A stretch of DNA of 64,000 bases, from NCBI RefSeq assembly GCF_025527015.1, contig NZ_JAODIM010000041.1, forward strand, positions 62,001 to 126,000. The letters are read 5' to 3'. A program made the position numbers and the translations under genes. Positions 13,445-21,895 of this stretch are shown piece by piece (within the stretch, counting starts at the first letter, position 1; the number at the start of each line of letters is the position of its first letter). The notes under the pieces are model-generated. The model saw only the letters and a program-made list of their open reading frames with translations. It was not told where the DNA came from and made no database searches. This DNA comes from Winslowiella arboricola. Its GTDB lineage: Bacteria; Pseudomonadota; Gammaproteobacteria; Enterobacterales; Enterobacteriaceae.

Positions 13445-13454
13445 GGACAAGATT

Positions 13455-14057
13455 ATGGCTAAAAAATTTACCCGGCATAGCGGAGTGGTGGTGCCGATCG
13501 ATGCGGCCAATGTCGATACCGACGCTATCCTGCCAAAGCAGTTTCTGCAGAAAGTGACACGTACCGGTTTCGGTGTGCATCTGTTCCATGACTGGCGCTA
13601 TCTGGACGCGGCAGGCACGCAGTCGAATGCGGAATTTATCCTGAACAAACCGGTATTTCAGGGCGCCAGTATTTTACTGGCGCGTGAAAACTTTGGTTGT
13701 GGATCGTCACGCGAGCACGCGCCCTGGGCGATTACCGATTACGGTATTCAGGCGGTGATTGCGCCGAGTTTTGCCGATATCTTTTACGGTAACTCATTTA
13801 ATAATCAGCTGCTGCCGGTCACCCTCAGCGAGCAGCAGGTTGATGAGCTGTTTGCGATTGTGGCCGCCGAGCCAGGTATCCGCTTTACCGTTGATCTGGA
13901 GAATATGGCAGTGATAGCCGGCGATAAGCGCTATAGCTTTGAACTGGACAGTTTCCGTCGCCACTGCATGCTGAATGGCCTCGACAGCATTGGCCTGACG
14001 CTTGAGCATGCTGCTGATATTGACGCTTTTGAGAGTCGGCAGCCGACATTCCTGTAA
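13455..14057 (+). CDS. leuD: 3-isopropylmalate dehydratase, small subunit
   Basis: 200 aa swivel domain partner of LeuC. It starts [20 protein letters not shown] at 13455; the frame is open upstream into leuC, but family length supports this ATG. The [14 protein letters not shown] substrate-binding loop is present. Last gene of the operon. Confidence 0.97.
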   Translation: MAKKFTRHSGVVVPIDAANVDTDAILPKQFLQKVTRTGFGVHLFHDWRYLDAAGTQSNAEFILNKPVFQGASILLARENFGCGSSREHAPWAITDYGIQAVIAPSFADIFYGNSFNNQLLPVTLSEQQVDELFAIVAAEPGIRFTVDLENMAVIAGDKRYSFELDSFRRHCMLNGLDSIGLTLEHAADIDAFESRQPTFL

Positions 14058-14068
14058 CAGAGGAATTC

Positions 14069-14087
14069 GGGCGGCAATAACGCCGCC
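14069..14087 (-). repeat. REP-like palindrome, inverted copy
   Basis: GGGCGGCAATAACGCCGCC, the reverse orientation of the GGCGGCGTT..CGCC element that follows at 14095. Together they form a BIME-like pair after leuD. Confidence 0.6.
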
Positions 14088-14094
14088 ATTATCC

Positions 14095-14124
14095 TGTAGG
14101 GGCGGCGTTATCGCCGCCCTTTTT
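14095..14124 (+). terminator. leuABCD terminator made from a REP-like palindrome
   Basis: GGGCGGCG-TTAT-CGCCGCCC (14100-14119) followed by TTTTT, preceded by TGTAGG. Very similar palindromes occur at 20961, 30189, 30229, 58913 and 58952, so this is a repeat unit that also serves as a rho-independent terminator. Confidence 0.8.
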
Positions 14125-14126
14125 AT

Positions 14127-15305
14127 TCAGACATCTTTAACTTTTAGCGACAGCCCCAGCGCCACTATCGATAACAATAACGCCAGCCAGTACACCGCAT
14201 AGTGCCCCCAGGTTTCCGACAGCGCCCCCTGCAACACCCCGGCAAGGATCACCCCGGTAGAGATACTGTTAGTAAACAGTGTGGTGGCCGCCCCCGGACG
14301 CCCCGGCATCAAATCCTGAAAATAGAGCATGCCAATCCCGGCAATAATGCCGATAAAAATAGCATTAAAAATCTGAATCAGCATCAGCGCAGTGCGCGAC
14401 TGGAACAGCACCAGTCCAAGATAAAACAGCACCCCGGAAGCAATCGCGAACAGCATCATATTGCGTTTACCGAAACGCTTCACGTAATGCCCGGCCAGCA
14501 GCATCGCCGGGATCTCCAGTCCGGCGGCGGTTCCCATCAGCAACCCCGCCAGCCGGTCCGGTAAGCCAAGTACGCTGCTGATATACAGCGGCATATCAAT
14601 GATATACATGGTGTTGCAGGTCCACATAATCATTGAGGCGAAAAACAGCATGCGCACGTCGCGATTTTTCCATGCGCTGATTTGCGTCAGCAGCACTTCC
14701 GGCGACTGCTCAACGCGCGGCACCGAAGGCAAAGCCAGCCAGATGAGCCCCAGACAGACGACAAACAGCCCGGCGGCCACCAGAAACATAGTGGTGAAAC
14801 CATAGTTCAGCGCCAGTGCAAACGACAGCGGCGGCCCGATAACCCACGCCAGCGACAGCTGCGCACGCATCACCGAACTGAACATCACCACTTCGCGCGC
14901 TGAACTGTCGGCATACTCACGCGCCAGCGCGAAAATCTGCGGCATCGCCACGCTGGCCAGCGCCGAGAGAAACACTCCAAGCGTAATCAGCGTCAGATAA
15001 TCTCGGTTAAAAGCAAACAGCAGCGCGTTCAGCAGCGCCATCACACAGCAGAACAGAATCAGCATCCGCCGATCGCCACGGCTGTCGGAACGTTTCGCCA
15101 GCAGCAGACTCACCACAATTCCGGCAATCGCATTAACGGTATAAAACAACCCAACCCAGAACGGACGCACCGCCACTTCACGCGATAAAAACAGACTCAG
15201 CGTTGGCGCCTGGAGCGCACCGGCCACGCCAACCATAAAAGAGACCGCCATAAAGGCGATATAAACCGGATTGATACGGCGACGGCGGGTAAGCAGCGAT
15301 TTCAT
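14127..15305 (-). CDS. setA: Sugar efflux transporter SetA
   Basis: 392 aa, identical in length to E. coli SetA, and begins MKSLLTRRRRINPVYIAFMA. Major-facilitator protein with 12 hydrophobic segments and the MFS loop motif (AKRSDSRGDRR). It exports glucose/lactose and non-metabolised sugar phosphate analogues. It lies immediately downstream of sgrS on the same strand, as in E. coli, so it belongs to the glucose-phosphate stress regulon controlled by SgrR. Confidence 0.95.
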   Translation of the reverse strand: MKSLLTRRRRINPVYIAFMAVSFMVGVAGALQAPTLSLFLSREVAVRPFWVGLFYTVNAIAGIVVSLLLAKRSDSRGDRRMLILFCCVMALLNALLFAFNRDYLTLITLGVFLSALASVAMPQIFALAREYADSSAREVVMFSSVMRAQLSLAWVIGPPLSFALALNYGFTTMFLVAAGLFVVCLGLIWLALPSVPRVEQSPEVLLTQISAWKNRDVRMLFFASMIMWTCNTMYIIDMPLYISSVLGLPDRLAGLLMGTAAGLEIPAMLLAGHYVKRFGKRNMMLFAIASGVLFYLGLVLFQSRTALMLIQIFNAIFIGIIAGIGMLYFQDLMPGRPGAATTLFTNSISTGVILAGVLQGALSETWGHYAVYWLALLLSIVALGLSLKVKDV

Positions 15306-15383
15306 GCCTTAATCCTTGCAGGATGAAAAAGGAGTCATCGAAAAGTCGACAGAGTAAGAAGCGTAGAAGAAACCACAGGGAAA

Positions 15384-15629
15384 AGAAAAAAGCCAGCAGA
15401 CATTAATCCGCTGGCTGGTGAAAGCACCATACTCAGAAAGCTAATTTCAACCAATGACCGTCTGGCGGCGCAGTGAGTTTGCTCCCGGACAGCGCGGAAG
15501 AACCGCAGCGTACTAAAGTACGTGAGGATTCTGAGCACTGCCCGGGGGGAAAATCACCAGTGAGCCAGGTCATTGCGTGAAATTAAGGATGGTTAAGCGC
15601 ATCATAACGATGCCTCCCGCTCTTCCATC
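15384..15629 (-). ncRNA. sgrS: SgrS small RNA carrying an ERIC insertion
   Basis: Minus strand between sgrR and setA, the E. coli position. The 3' part has the ptsG-pairing seed CTGAGTATGGTGCT (complement of 15423-15436), then CACC and the hairpin GCCAGCGGATTAATGTCTGCTGGC with a run of six T, matching the end of E. coli SgrS. A plausible 5' end near 15629 starts GATGGAAGAGCGGGAGG, similar to E. coli GATGAAGCAAGGGGG, 7 nt after a -10 of GATAAT. The predicted length (~246 nt) is close to E. coli (227 nt), but about 144 nt of it is an ERIC element. SgrS pairs with ptsG mRNA to block glucose uptake. The ends are estimated. Confidence 0.85.
15442..15585. repeat. ERIC-type repeat (copy 1) inside sgrS
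   Basis: 144-bp imperfect palindrome bounded by TAATTTCA / TGAAATTA and CAATGACC / GGTCATTG inverted ends. Its core (CGCAGCGTACTAAAGTACGT then GAGGATTCTGAGCAC) resembles the ERIC core (AGCTTACATAAGTAAGTGA) and is closely related to copy 2 at 17423. TA at both ends fits the known ERIC target duplication. Confidence 0.8.
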
Positions 15630-15696
15630 TGCCGCTATTATCGCCATAATACAGGAAATGAAAAACTGATGGCTTTCACTGCGGAGTTCCCCTTTT

Positions 15697-17358
15697 ATGT
15701 CCTCTCCCCGCTTGCGGCAGCAATTTATTCGGCTGTGGCAGAGCTGTAACGGCCAGCCACAAGAAACCACCCTTAATGAGCTGGCGCTGCAGCTCAGCTG
15801 CTCGCGGCGACATATGCGTAACCTGCTGAATGCCATGCAGGCTGAAGGTTGGCTGCAGTGGCAGTCGGAAGCCGGCCGTGGCAAGCGCTCGACGCTGAGT
15901 TTCCTCTATACCGGCCTCGCGCTCCAGCAGCAGCGTGCCGAAGACTTGCTGGAGCAGGATCGCATCGACCAGCTGGTGCAGCTGGTTGGTGATAAAAATC
16001 AGGTGCGTCAGATGATTAGCTCGCACCTCGGGCGCAGTTTTCGTCAGGGGAAACATATCCTGCGCGTGCTCTATTACCGCCCGCTGCTGAATTTACTGCC
16101 CGGTTCACCGCTGCGCCGCTCCGAAACCCACCTCGCCAGACAGATATTCAGCAGCCTGACCCGCATAAATGAGGCAAACGGGGAACTGGAACCCGATATT
16201 GCTCATCACTGGCAGCAGATTTCCGCCAGCCACTGGCGCTTCTATCTGCGTCCGGCGATCCATTTTCATCACGGTCGCGAACTGGAGATGGAAGATGTTA
16301 TCAGCACCCTGCAACGCCTTAACGCTCAGCCGCTGTTCAGCCATCTGACGCGTATTGAATCCCCGACACCCTGGGCGCTCGATATCCATCTCAGCCAGCC
16401 GGATAACTGGCTGCCGTGGTTACTGGGCAGTGTCAGCGCCATGATCCTGCCGCGTGAATGGTCAACGCTGGCGGACTTCGCGCGCGAGCCGATTGGCACC
16501 GGTCCCTATTCGGTGGTACGCAATCAGCAGTCACAGTTAAAGATTGAGGCATTTGACGCCTACTTTGGTTACCGCGCGCTAATCGATGAAGTGGCAATCT
16601 GGGTACTGCCGGAGATCTCTGACGAACTGGTCTATTCCGGCGTCAAACTGCAGGGGGGAAAGCAGGATGAAACCTCGGAAGAGAGCCGCCTTGAGGAGGG
16701 CTGCTATTTTCTGCTCTTCGACCAGCGCTCGGAACAGGGACGCAACGAGCAGGTGCGGCGCTGGATCAGCACCATCTTTAACCCGATTGCGATGCTTAAC
16801 CACTCCGGCATTGGCTATCAGCGCTACTGGTTCCCCGCTTATGGGTTGCTGCCGCGCTGGCATCACCGGCGCAATATGACGCCAGCCAGCAAACCCGAAG
16901 GGCTGGAAACATTAACCCTCACCTGGTACAGCGATCATATTGAGCATCAGGGCATTGCCAATGCGCTGGAGCCGATTCTGGCGGCCCATGGCGTAAAACT
17001 GGTGACCCAGGAGGTGGATTACAACAGCTGGTATCGCGGTGAAGCCGAGAGTGATATCTGGCTGGGCAGCGCCAATTTCACCTTGCCATTAGAGTTCTCG
17101 TTGTTTTCGTTATTGTATGAAATTCCGCTGATCCATCACTGCGTGGAGATTGACTGGGAAGGCGATGCGCAACTGTGGCGTCAGCAACAACTGTCGCTGG
17201 CGGACTGGAGTAAACAGCTGGTCGACAGTTACAGCCTGCATCCGTTGTTCCATCACTGGTTATTGCTGGAAGGTCAGCGCAGTATGCGCGGGGTGCGGAT
17301 GAATACCCTCGGCTGGTTTGATTTTAAATCCGCCTGGTTTGCGCCACCCGAGTCGTGA
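15697..17358 (+). CDS. sgrR: SgrR, activator of sgrS
   Basis: 553 aa (E. coli 551). N-terminal winged helix (about residues 1-115, with [20 protein letters not shown] as the recognition region) fused to a solute-binding-protein type 5 domain that senses a small metabolite during glucose-phosphate stress. It is transcribed away from sgrS and lies next to thiBPQ, as in E. coli. ATG at 15697 has GGAG upstream. Confidence 0.96.
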   Translation: MSSPRLRQQFIRLWQSCNGQPQETTLNELALQLSCSRRHMRNLLNAMQAEGWLQWQSEAGRGKRSTLSFLYTGLALQQQRAEDLLEQDRIDQLVQLVGDKNQVRQMISSHLGRSFRQGKHILRVLYYRPLLNLLPGSPLRRSETHLARQIFSSLTRINEANGELEPDIAHHWQQISASHWRFYLRPAIHFHHGRELEMEDVISTLQRLNAQPLFSHLTRIESPTPWALDIHLSQPDNWLPWLLGSVSAMILPREWSTLADFAREPIGTGPYSVVRNQQSQLKIEAFDAYFGYRALIDEVAIWVLPEISDELVYSGVKLQGGKQDETSEESRLEEGCYFLLFDQRSEQGRNEQVRRWISTIFNPIAMLNHSGIGYQRYWFPAYGLLPRWHHRRNMTPASKPEGLETLTLTWYSDHIEHQGIANALEPILAAHGVKLVTQEVDYNSWYRGEAESDIWLGSANFTLPLEFSLFSLLYEIPLIHHCVEIDWEGDAQLWRQQQLSLADWSKQLVDSYSLHPLFHHWLLLEGQRSMRGVRMNTLGWFDFKSAWFAPPES

Positions 17359-17384
17359 TGCTTTCGCTATGTAGCATAAATCAC

Positions 17385-17390
17385 TAGAAT
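17385..17390 (+). promoter_or_regulatory. Probable -10 of the thiBPQ promoter
   Basis: TAGAAT lies 8 bp before the first base-paired residue of the TPP riboswitch, where the -10 should be. The matching -35 is weak (TTTCGC with 17-bp spacing). Confidence 0.5.
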
Positions 17391-17397
17391 AGGCAGT

Positions 17398-17616
17398 TCT
17401 CAACGGGGTGCGGAAAAATCTTATGTGGCGCCAATGTAAAAACGCCGCGAGCAAGCATTCAGCCGAAGTCGGCCAGCGCGCAACACCCGCAGCATACATA
17501 AGTATGTGAGGAGTGTGAGCACTGCCCGACGCAGGATCAATGCAGCGCAGCAAGTTTTTCCGCTGAGAAAAACCCGTCGAACCTGATCCGGCTTATACCG
17601 GCGTAGGGATTTGAGA
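17398..17616 (+). promoter_or_regulatory. TPP (THI-element) riboswitch with an extended P3
   Basis: The conserved parts are all present: P1 TCTCAA (17398-17403) pairing with TTGAGA (17611-17616), GGGGTGC, then CTGAGAAAAACCC, ACCTGATCC, and ATACCGGCGTAGGGA. Binding of thiamine diphosphate should repress thiBPQ. Stem P3 is GCGGAAAAA.. (17410) with ..AGTTTTTCCGC (17563). Its distal part is replaced by about 128 nt of an ERIC-type repeat, so the element is about twice the usual length. The thiB start codon is 57 nt downstream. Confidence 0.95.
17423..17551. repeat. ERIC-type repeat (copy 2) within riboswitch stem P3
   Basis: Core CGCAGCATACATAAGTATGTG then AGGAGTGTGAGCACTGCC closely matches the ERIC core (AGCTTACATAAGTAAGTGAC..GGGGTGAGC) and copy 1 at 15442. 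The outer ends are less well conserved than in copy 1, so boundaries are approximate. Confidence 0.8.
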
Positions 17617-17673
17617 TTGCGCATCACTCAGATCCTTTGCGACTGATAAAATTTCTCTCCAGGAGAGCGCAAA

Positions 17674-18660
17674 GTGTTAAAGAAAACCCTGCCCTTTTTA
17701 CTGCTGCTGGCTGCACCAGCTTTTGCAGCGAAACCCACCCTGACGGTCTATACCTATGACTCTTTCTCTGCGGAGTGGGGTCCGGGCCCGGCGATCAAAA
17801 AAGCGTTTGAAGCCGACTGCAATTGCGAACTGAAATTCGTCGCGCTGGAAGATGGCGTATCGCTGCTTAATCGTCTGCGGATGGAAGGCAAAAACAGTAA
17901 AGCCGATGTGGTGCTTGGCCTCGATAACAATCTGCTACAGGCTGCGGAAAAAACCGGCCTGTTCAGCCCGAGTAAGGTGGATACCAGCACGCTGGACATT
18001 CCGGGTGGCTGGCATAACAGCACCTTTGTACCGTACGACTACGGCTACTTCGCCTTTGTCTATGACAAGACCAAAGTGAAAAATCCGCCGAAAAGCCTGA
18101 AAGAACTGGTCGACAGCGATCAAAACTGGAAAGTGATCTATCAGGATCCGCGCACCAGCACCCCGGGCCTCGGCCTGCTGCTGTGGATGCAGAAAGTGTA
18201 TGGCGCTGATGCGCCGCAAGCCTGGCAGAAGCTGGCGAAGAAAACCGTTACCGTGACTAAAGGCTGGAGCGAAGCCTACGGCCTGTTCCTGAAAGGCGAA
18301 AGCGATCTGGTGCTGAGTTACACCACCTCCCCGGCTTATCATCTGATTGAAGAGAAAAAAGATCAGTATGCCGCCGCCGACTTTGCCGAAGGCCACTATA
18401 TGCAGGTAGAAGTCGCCGGTCAGCTCGCCAGCAGTAAACAACCGCAACTGGCGCAGCGCTTTATGCAGTTTATTGTCAGCCAGCCATTCCAGCAGACCAT
18501 TCCGACCGGCAACTGGATGTATCCGGTGATCGACAGCAAACTGCCGGACGGCTTCAGTACCCTTAGCGTACCGAAAACCGCGCTGGAGTTCAGCCCGCAG
18601 CAAGTCGCCGATAAACGCAGTCAGTGGATCAGTGAATGGCAACGCGCCGTCAGCCGCTAA
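17674..18660 (+). CDS. thiB: Thiamine/TPP-binding periplasmic protein
   Basis: 328 aa. GTG start at 17674 with AGGAGA upstream. Signal peptide MLKKTLPFLLLLAAPAFA, then mature KPTLTVYTYDSFSAEWGPGP, typical of ThiB (TbpA). It captures thiamine and its phosphates for the ThiPQ importer. Controlled by the TPP riboswitch. thiP begins inside its last codons. Confidence 0.97.
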   Translation: MLKKTLPFLLLLAAPAFAAKPTLTVYTYDSFSAEWGPGPAIKKAFEADCNCELKFVALEDGVSLLNRLRMEGKNSKADVVLGLDNNLLQAAEKTGLFSPSKVDTSTLDIPGGWHNSTFVPYDYGYFAFVYDKTKVKNPPKSLKELVDSDQNWKVIYQDPRTSTPGLGLLLWMQKVYGADAPQAWQKLAKKTVTVTKGWSEAYGLFLKGESDLVLSYTTSPAYHLIEEKKDQYAAADFAEGHYMQVEVAGQLASSKQPQLAQRFMQFIVSQPFQQTIPTGNWMYPVIDSKLPDGFSTLSVPKTALEFSPQQVADKRSQWISEWQRAVSR

Positions 18661-20246
18661 TTGCCGGCTGGATGGTCCCCGGCGGCCTGGCGGCCCTGCT
18701 GCTGGTCGCCGTGGCGCTGCTGGCGTTTGCCGCATTATGGTTTAACGCGCCGGCAACCGACTGGCGCGCGATCTGGCAGGATAGCTATCTCTGGCATGTG
18801 CTGGGCTTCTCGTTCTGGCAGGCGTTGTTATCGGCGCTGCTGTCCGTGATCCCGGCAATCCCGCTGGCGCGCGCGCTCTGGCGTCGCCGCTTCCCCGGAC
18901 GTCGCGCGCTGCTACGCCTGTGCGCCATGACGCTGGTGCTGCCGGTTCTGGTGGCGGTATTTGGCATCCTGAGCGTCTATGGTCGCGAAGGCTGGCTGGC
19001 GCATCTCTGTCAGCTGATTGGCATTGACTACCGTTTCTCGCCCTATGGCCTGCAGGGCATTCTGCTGGCGCATGTGTTCTTTAATCTGCCGCTCGCCACC
19101 CGCCTGCTGTTGCAGGCGCTGGAGAATATTCCCACTGAACAGCGTCAGCTGGCAGCACAGCTGGGTATGGGCGGCTGGTATCACTTTCGCCTGCTGGAGT
19201 GGCCGTGGTTGCGGCGGCAGATCCTGCCCGCCGGCGCGCTGATTTTTATGCTCTGCTTCGCCAGCTTTGCCACCGTGCTGTCGCTGGGCGGCGGACCGCA
19301 AGCCACCACCATTGAGCTGGCCATCTTCCAGGCGCTTAGTTACGACTACGATCCTGGCCGGGCGGCGCTGCTGGCGCTGCTACAGATGGTCTGTTGTCTC
19401 GGACTGGTGATGCTTAGCCAGCGTTTAAGCAAAGTGATTCCGGCGGGCAACGCCACGCTGGGCGGCTGGCGTAATCCGCAACAGAGCCTGCAGGCACGCT
19501 TCACCGATACCCTGATCATCGCTCTGGCGTTAATCCTGTTATTGCCGCCGCTGCTGGCGGTAGTGGTTGATGGCATTAATCAGGGTTTCAGTAGCGTACT
19601 GATGCAACCGGCGCTCTGGCAGGCAACCGCCACGTCGCTGCGCATCGCGCTGGGAGCCGGTCTGCTGTGCGTGGTGCTGACCACCATGCTGCTGTGGACC
19701 AGCCGCGAACTGCGTCTGCGTCAGCGACAGCTGGCGGGCCAGATGCTGGAACTCAGCGGCATGCTGATCCTCGCCATGCCGGGCATTGTGCTGGCCACCG
19801 GTTTCTTCCTGTTATTCAACAGCACCATCGGTTTACCACAGTCGGCAGAGGGTCTGGTGATGTTCACCAATGCGCTGATGGCCATTCCCTATGCGATGAA
19901 GGTACTGGAAAACCCGCTGCGGGATATTGCCGAGCGCTACAATCTGCTGTGTCTGTCGCTGGATATTAAGGGCTGGAACCGGCTGAAACTGATTGAACTG
20001 AAAGCGCTGAAGCGCCCGCTGGCCCAGGCGCTGGCCTTTGCCTGTGTATTATCGATTGGCGATTTTGGCGTAGTCGCGCTGTTTGGCAATGAAGATTTCC
20101 GCACCCTGCCCTTCTGGCTTTATCAGCAGATTGGCTCTTATCGCAGCGAACAGGGAGCCGTCACCGCGTTGCTATTGTTATTACTCTGTTTTCTGTTGTT
20201 CACTGTGATTGAAAAACTGCCGGGACGCCATGCTTACGCTGAATAA
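18636..20246 (+). CDS. thiP: Thiamine ABC transporter, permease
   Basis: 536 aa, same length as E. coli ThiP, start [12 protein letters not shown]. The upstream overlap with thiB is 25 bp, as in relatives. Two fused permease halves, each with an EAA-type loop; about 12 hydrophobic segments. Inner membrane channel of the thiBPQ importer. Confidence 0.97.
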   Translation: MATRRQPLIAGWMVPGGLAALLLVAVALLAFAALWFNAPATDWRAIWQDSYLWHVLGFSFWQALLSALLSVIPAIPLARALWRRRFPGRRALLRLCAMTLVLPVLVAVFGILSVYGREGWLAHLCQLIGIDYRFSPYGLQGILLAHVFFNLPLATRLLLQALENIPTEQRQLAAQLGMGGWYHFRLLEWPWLRRQILPAGALIFMLCFASFATVLSLGGGPQATTIELAIFQALSYDYDPGRAALLALLQMVCCLGLVMLSQRLSKVIPAGNATLGGWRNPQQSLQARFTDTLIIALALILLLPPLLAVVVDGINQGFSSVLMQPALWQATATSLRIALGAGLLCVVLTTMLLWTSRELRLRQRQLAGQMLELSGMLILAMPGIVLATGFFLLFNSTIGLPQSAEGLVMFTNALMAIPYAMKVLENPLRDIAERYNLLCLSLDIKGWNRLKLIELKALKRPLAQALAFACVLSIGDFGVVALFGNEDFRTLPFWLYQQIGSYRSEQGAVTALLLLLLCFLLFTVIEKLPGRHAYAE

Positions 20247-20964
20247 TTTAACCTATCTCTATCAGCATCTGCCGATGCGCTTTTCTCTGTCGATGCAGGC
20301 GGGCGAGCGGCTGGCAATTCTTGGCCCGAGCGGCGCCGGTAAAAGCACGCTGCTGAGTCTGATTGCCGGTTTTCTGCCTGCCAGTAGCGGCAACATCGCG
20401 CTTAACGGCGATGACCATACCTACAGCGCCCCGGCGCAACGCCCGGTGTCGATGCTGTTTCAGGAAAACAATCTGTTTCCCCATCTGAGCGTGGCGCAAA
20501 ATATCGGGCTGGGTCTGCATCCCGGCTTAAAACTCAGTGCGCAGCAGAAACAGACCATTAACGCTATCGCGCAACGCGTCGGCCTCAGTGAGTATCTCGA
20601 ACGCCTGCCATCACAACTCTCCGGCGGCCAGCGCCAGCGTGCCGCGCTGGCGCGCTGCCTGGTGCGGCAACAGCCGCTGCTGCTGCTGGATGAGCCGTTT
20701 TCCGCCCTCGACCCGGCGCTGCGCAAAGAGATGCTGCAGCTGGTCGATGAAGTCTGTCGCGAGCGGCAAATCACCTTACTGATGGTGTCGCACAGCCTCG
20801 AAGATGCGCAGCAGATCGCCGCACGCAGCGTGCTGATTGTCGACGGGCGGGTTTACTGGGATGGCGCGACTGTGTCGCTGGCCAGGGGAGAAATACAGGA
20901 AGCGGCAATTCTGGGGGTTGAGGTTAAACCCGCCGCCCCTGGGAAAAGCCTCAGACAACTGTAG
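20230..20964 (+). CDS. thiQ: Thiamine ABC transporter, ATPase
   Basis: 244 aa, start [20 protein letters not shown] at 20230 (an in-frame start 21 bp earlier lacks homology). Walker [10 protein letters not shown] at residues 32-40, signature [14 protein letters not shown], Walker [13 protein letters not shown]. Overlaps thiP by 17 bp. Its stop codon is embedded in a REP-like palindrome. Confidence 0.96.
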   Translation: MLTLNNLTYLYQHLPMRFSLSMQAGERLAILGPSGAGKSTLLSLIAGFLPASSGNIALNGDDHTYSAPAQRPVSMLFQENNLFPHLSVAQNIGLGLHPGLKLSAQQKQTINAIAQRVGLSEYLERLPSQLSGGQRQRAALARCLVRQQPLLLLDEPFSALDPALRKEMLQLVDEVCRERQITLLMVSHSLEDAQQIAARSVLIVDGRVYWDGATVSLARGEIQEAAILGVEVKPAAPGKSLRQL

Positions 20965-20985
20965 GGGCGGCGTTCTCGCCGCCGG
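20961..20985 (+). repeat. REP-like palindrome after thiQ
   Basis: GTAGGGGCGGCGTTCTCGCC followed by GCC: stem GGCGGCG/CGCCGCC with a 4-nt loop; same family as the one after leuD. Its first bases are the thiQ TAG stop. No T-run follows. Confidence 0.65.
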
Positions 20986-20999
20986 TGATTTGCCGAGGC

Positions 21000-21767
21000 T
21001 TAACGCCCGACAAACACCTGCCACAGCAAATGACGAAATATCGGCATCATCGGGTGGAACTGGATGGCAATAAAGCTGCCGACACCGATCACAAACGCAG
21101 TCGGTGCCAGCCAGCGCAGACGACTGACCGGCAACATGGGCGTCGCCCAGTCATTCTGCTTCGCGGCGCGCTTCCAGCGCCAGCATAACCAGATGCCCAG
21201 CCACAGCAGTAGCGCCACCGCCAGCAGCAGCCATTTAAACATGCCGCTCTCCGCATCCTTCGGCACATCAATCGCCACACCCGCCAGAATGCCCGGCATA
21301 AAGTAGAGCGGCGGCCATAGCAGGCAACCAATAATATTAGGCGGCAGAAACTTCTTTATCGGCAGCTCCAGCATACCGGCAACCATCGGGATCAGCGGAC
21401 GGGTCGGACCAATAAAGCGGCCGACCAGAATGGTAAACATACTGTGCTGATGCAGGGCATGCTCGGTTTTATCCAGCATCGACTTGTGCCGTTGCAGGAA
21501 GGACCAGCGATGCAGCGGCCCTTTAAACTGCCAGCCAATATAGTAGGAGATCCAGTCGCCCAGCAGGCAACCGATAATCCCTGCCCCCCAGGCCGGATAG
21601 AGTCCCATCTGGCCGCTACCGATTAGCGCGCCGAGTGTCGCCATCAGCACCGTGCCGGGTAATAACAGTCCCACCAGCGCCAGCGACTCCAGAAAAGCCA
21701 CCAGCATCACCGCAAACAGCGACCACGCCAGCGATTGCGTAATTAATTGTTCCAGCCAGGCTTCCAT
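21000..21767 (-). CDS. yabI: DedA-family inner membrane protein YabI
   Basis: 255 aa from MEAWLEQLITQSLAWSLF (E. coli YabI 254). DedA hallmarks: ESLALVGLLLPGTVLM near the start and VGRFIGPTRPLIPMVAGM in the middle, plus several membrane spans. DedA proteins act in membrane lipid/undecaprenyl-phosphate handling and proton homeostasis; the exact role of YabI is not settled. It lies next to thiQ as in E. coli. An in-frame upstream extension of 16 codons is possible but not conserved. Confidence 0.93.
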   Translation of the reverse strand: MEAWLEQLITQSLAWSLFAVMLVAFLESLALVGLLLPGTVLMATLGALIGSGQMGLYPAWGAGIIGCLLGDWISYYIGWQFKGPLHRWSFLQRHKSMLDKTEHALHQHSMFTILVGRFIGPTRPLIPMVAGMLELPIKKFLPPNIIGCLLWPPLYFMPGILAGVAIDVPKDAESGMFKWLLLAVALLLWLGIWLCWRWKRAAKQNDWATPMLPVSRLRWLAPTAFVIGVGSFIAIQFHPMMPIFRHLLWQVFVGR

Positions 21768-21895
21768 AACGTTCCATTCTGGTATTTCGAATGCTGGATT
21801 GTCCTGACCCGTCACAACAGCGTCAAGGCTTGTTTTGTATGGGAGTGTTGGGTTTATGTCAATGTCAGCAGCCGATGGCCTTTAGCCCGTCGTTA

